Position numbers and translations under genes: made by a program
Notes under the pieces: generated by a model
Seen by the model: the letters and a program-made list of their open reading frames with translations, nothing else
Databases searched by the model: none
What the model was told of the DNA's origin: nothing
Source: Hominisplanchenecus faecis
GTDB lineage: Bacteria > Bacillota > Clostridia > Lachnospirales > Lachnospiraceae
DNA: 39,257 nucleotides
Direction: 5' to 3'
NCBI RefSeq assembly: GCF_020687205.1
Contig: NZ_JAJEQE010000029.1
Span: 1-39,257, forward strand
Shown: piece by piece, positions 39,181 through 39,257 of the stretch
Layout: each line of letters begins with the position of its first letter
How positions within the stretch are numbered: position 1 is the stretch's first letter

Positions 39181-39257
39181 ACGCCATGATGATTCGAAAA
39201 CAATCTCCTGACACGCTGCGTTTCCTGTTCGGTTCGCTCGCCGGTTAGCCGCCCTTC
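39181..39257. repeat. Dispersed palindromic repeat element, right copy (cut by window end)
   Basis: Reverse complement of bases 135-211 with about 3 mismatches over 77 bases. Weaker similarity extends leftward to about 39134, where AATGTGCAAATGAA recurs on both sides of the window. The copy stops at the window edge, roughly in the middle of the element as seen at the left end. Confidence 0.85.

Noticed and set aside
1-39257. Whole window as a composite transposon bounded by inverted repeats
   Set aside because: The contents are core biosynthesis, cell-wall and sporulation genes with no transposase or integrase; a contig break at a repeat is simpler.

Overview
The window looks like chromosomal DNA from an anaerobic, spore-forming Firmicute, most likely a Lachnospiraceae-type clostridium. 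Supporting this are a GerA/GerB/GerC germination operon, a SipL-like spore protein, a SpoIIR domain, a DUF6472 protein, DUF4179-type anti-sigma proteins, strong AGGAGG ribosome binding sites and mostly co-oriented, tightly packed genes. I call 38 protein-coding genes. I saw no rRNA, tRNA, CRISPR array, phage or transposase genes. Both ends of the window lie in the same roughly 200-bp repeat in opposite orientation, so the window is probably a contig that stops at a dispersed repeat.

Layout. 1-2.2 kb: repeat element, a tandem-ACT protein and a small XRE regulator (minus strand), then a Cys-rich DUF6472 protein and a NUDIX hydrolase (plus). 2.2-5.9 kb: a ZTP riboswitch ahead of a split PurH pair (PurO-type IMP cyclohydrolase and stand-alone AICAR transformylase), then an aspartate aminotransferase. 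6-8.4 kb: a V4R / diguanylate cyclase / XRE-cupin operon. 8.5-13.7 kb: a TSUP permease, then an L,D-transpeptidase, Ddl and MurF (cell wall). 13.8-18.1 kb (minus): a Cof-type HAD phosphatase, and a malQ-plsC-araC operon whose promoter carries a palindromic operator. 18.5-21.9 kb: a para-aminobenzoate (folate) operon pabA-pabB-HAD-pabC behind a structured leader. 21.9-26 kb: a three-hairpin repeat element, a sigma factor/anti-sigma pair, a PrcB-domain lipoprotein and sipL. 26-27.9 kb: ispE and an FCD-type GntR regulator with a candidate operator at the operon start. 28-32.1 kb: gerA, gerB and a gerC-spoIIR fusion. 32.1-37.3 kb: thioredoxin (minus) and a BceRS-BceAB peptide-sensing/detoxification module with a BceR box. 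37.4-39.1 kb: a second sigma/anti-sigma pair.

The most unusual item is the third gene of the germination operon. It is one uninterrupted reading frame joining the N-terminal half of a GerC lipoprotein to a SpoIIR domain, the forespore signal that triggers pro-sigma-E processing. Other notable items are a sigma-E-like promoter placed inside a hairpin that would otherwise sequester the sipL ribosome binding site, an uncharacterised pab leader RNA, and three families of structured intergenic repeats, one with a compensatory base change. All functional calls come from reading the sequence; no database search was possible.
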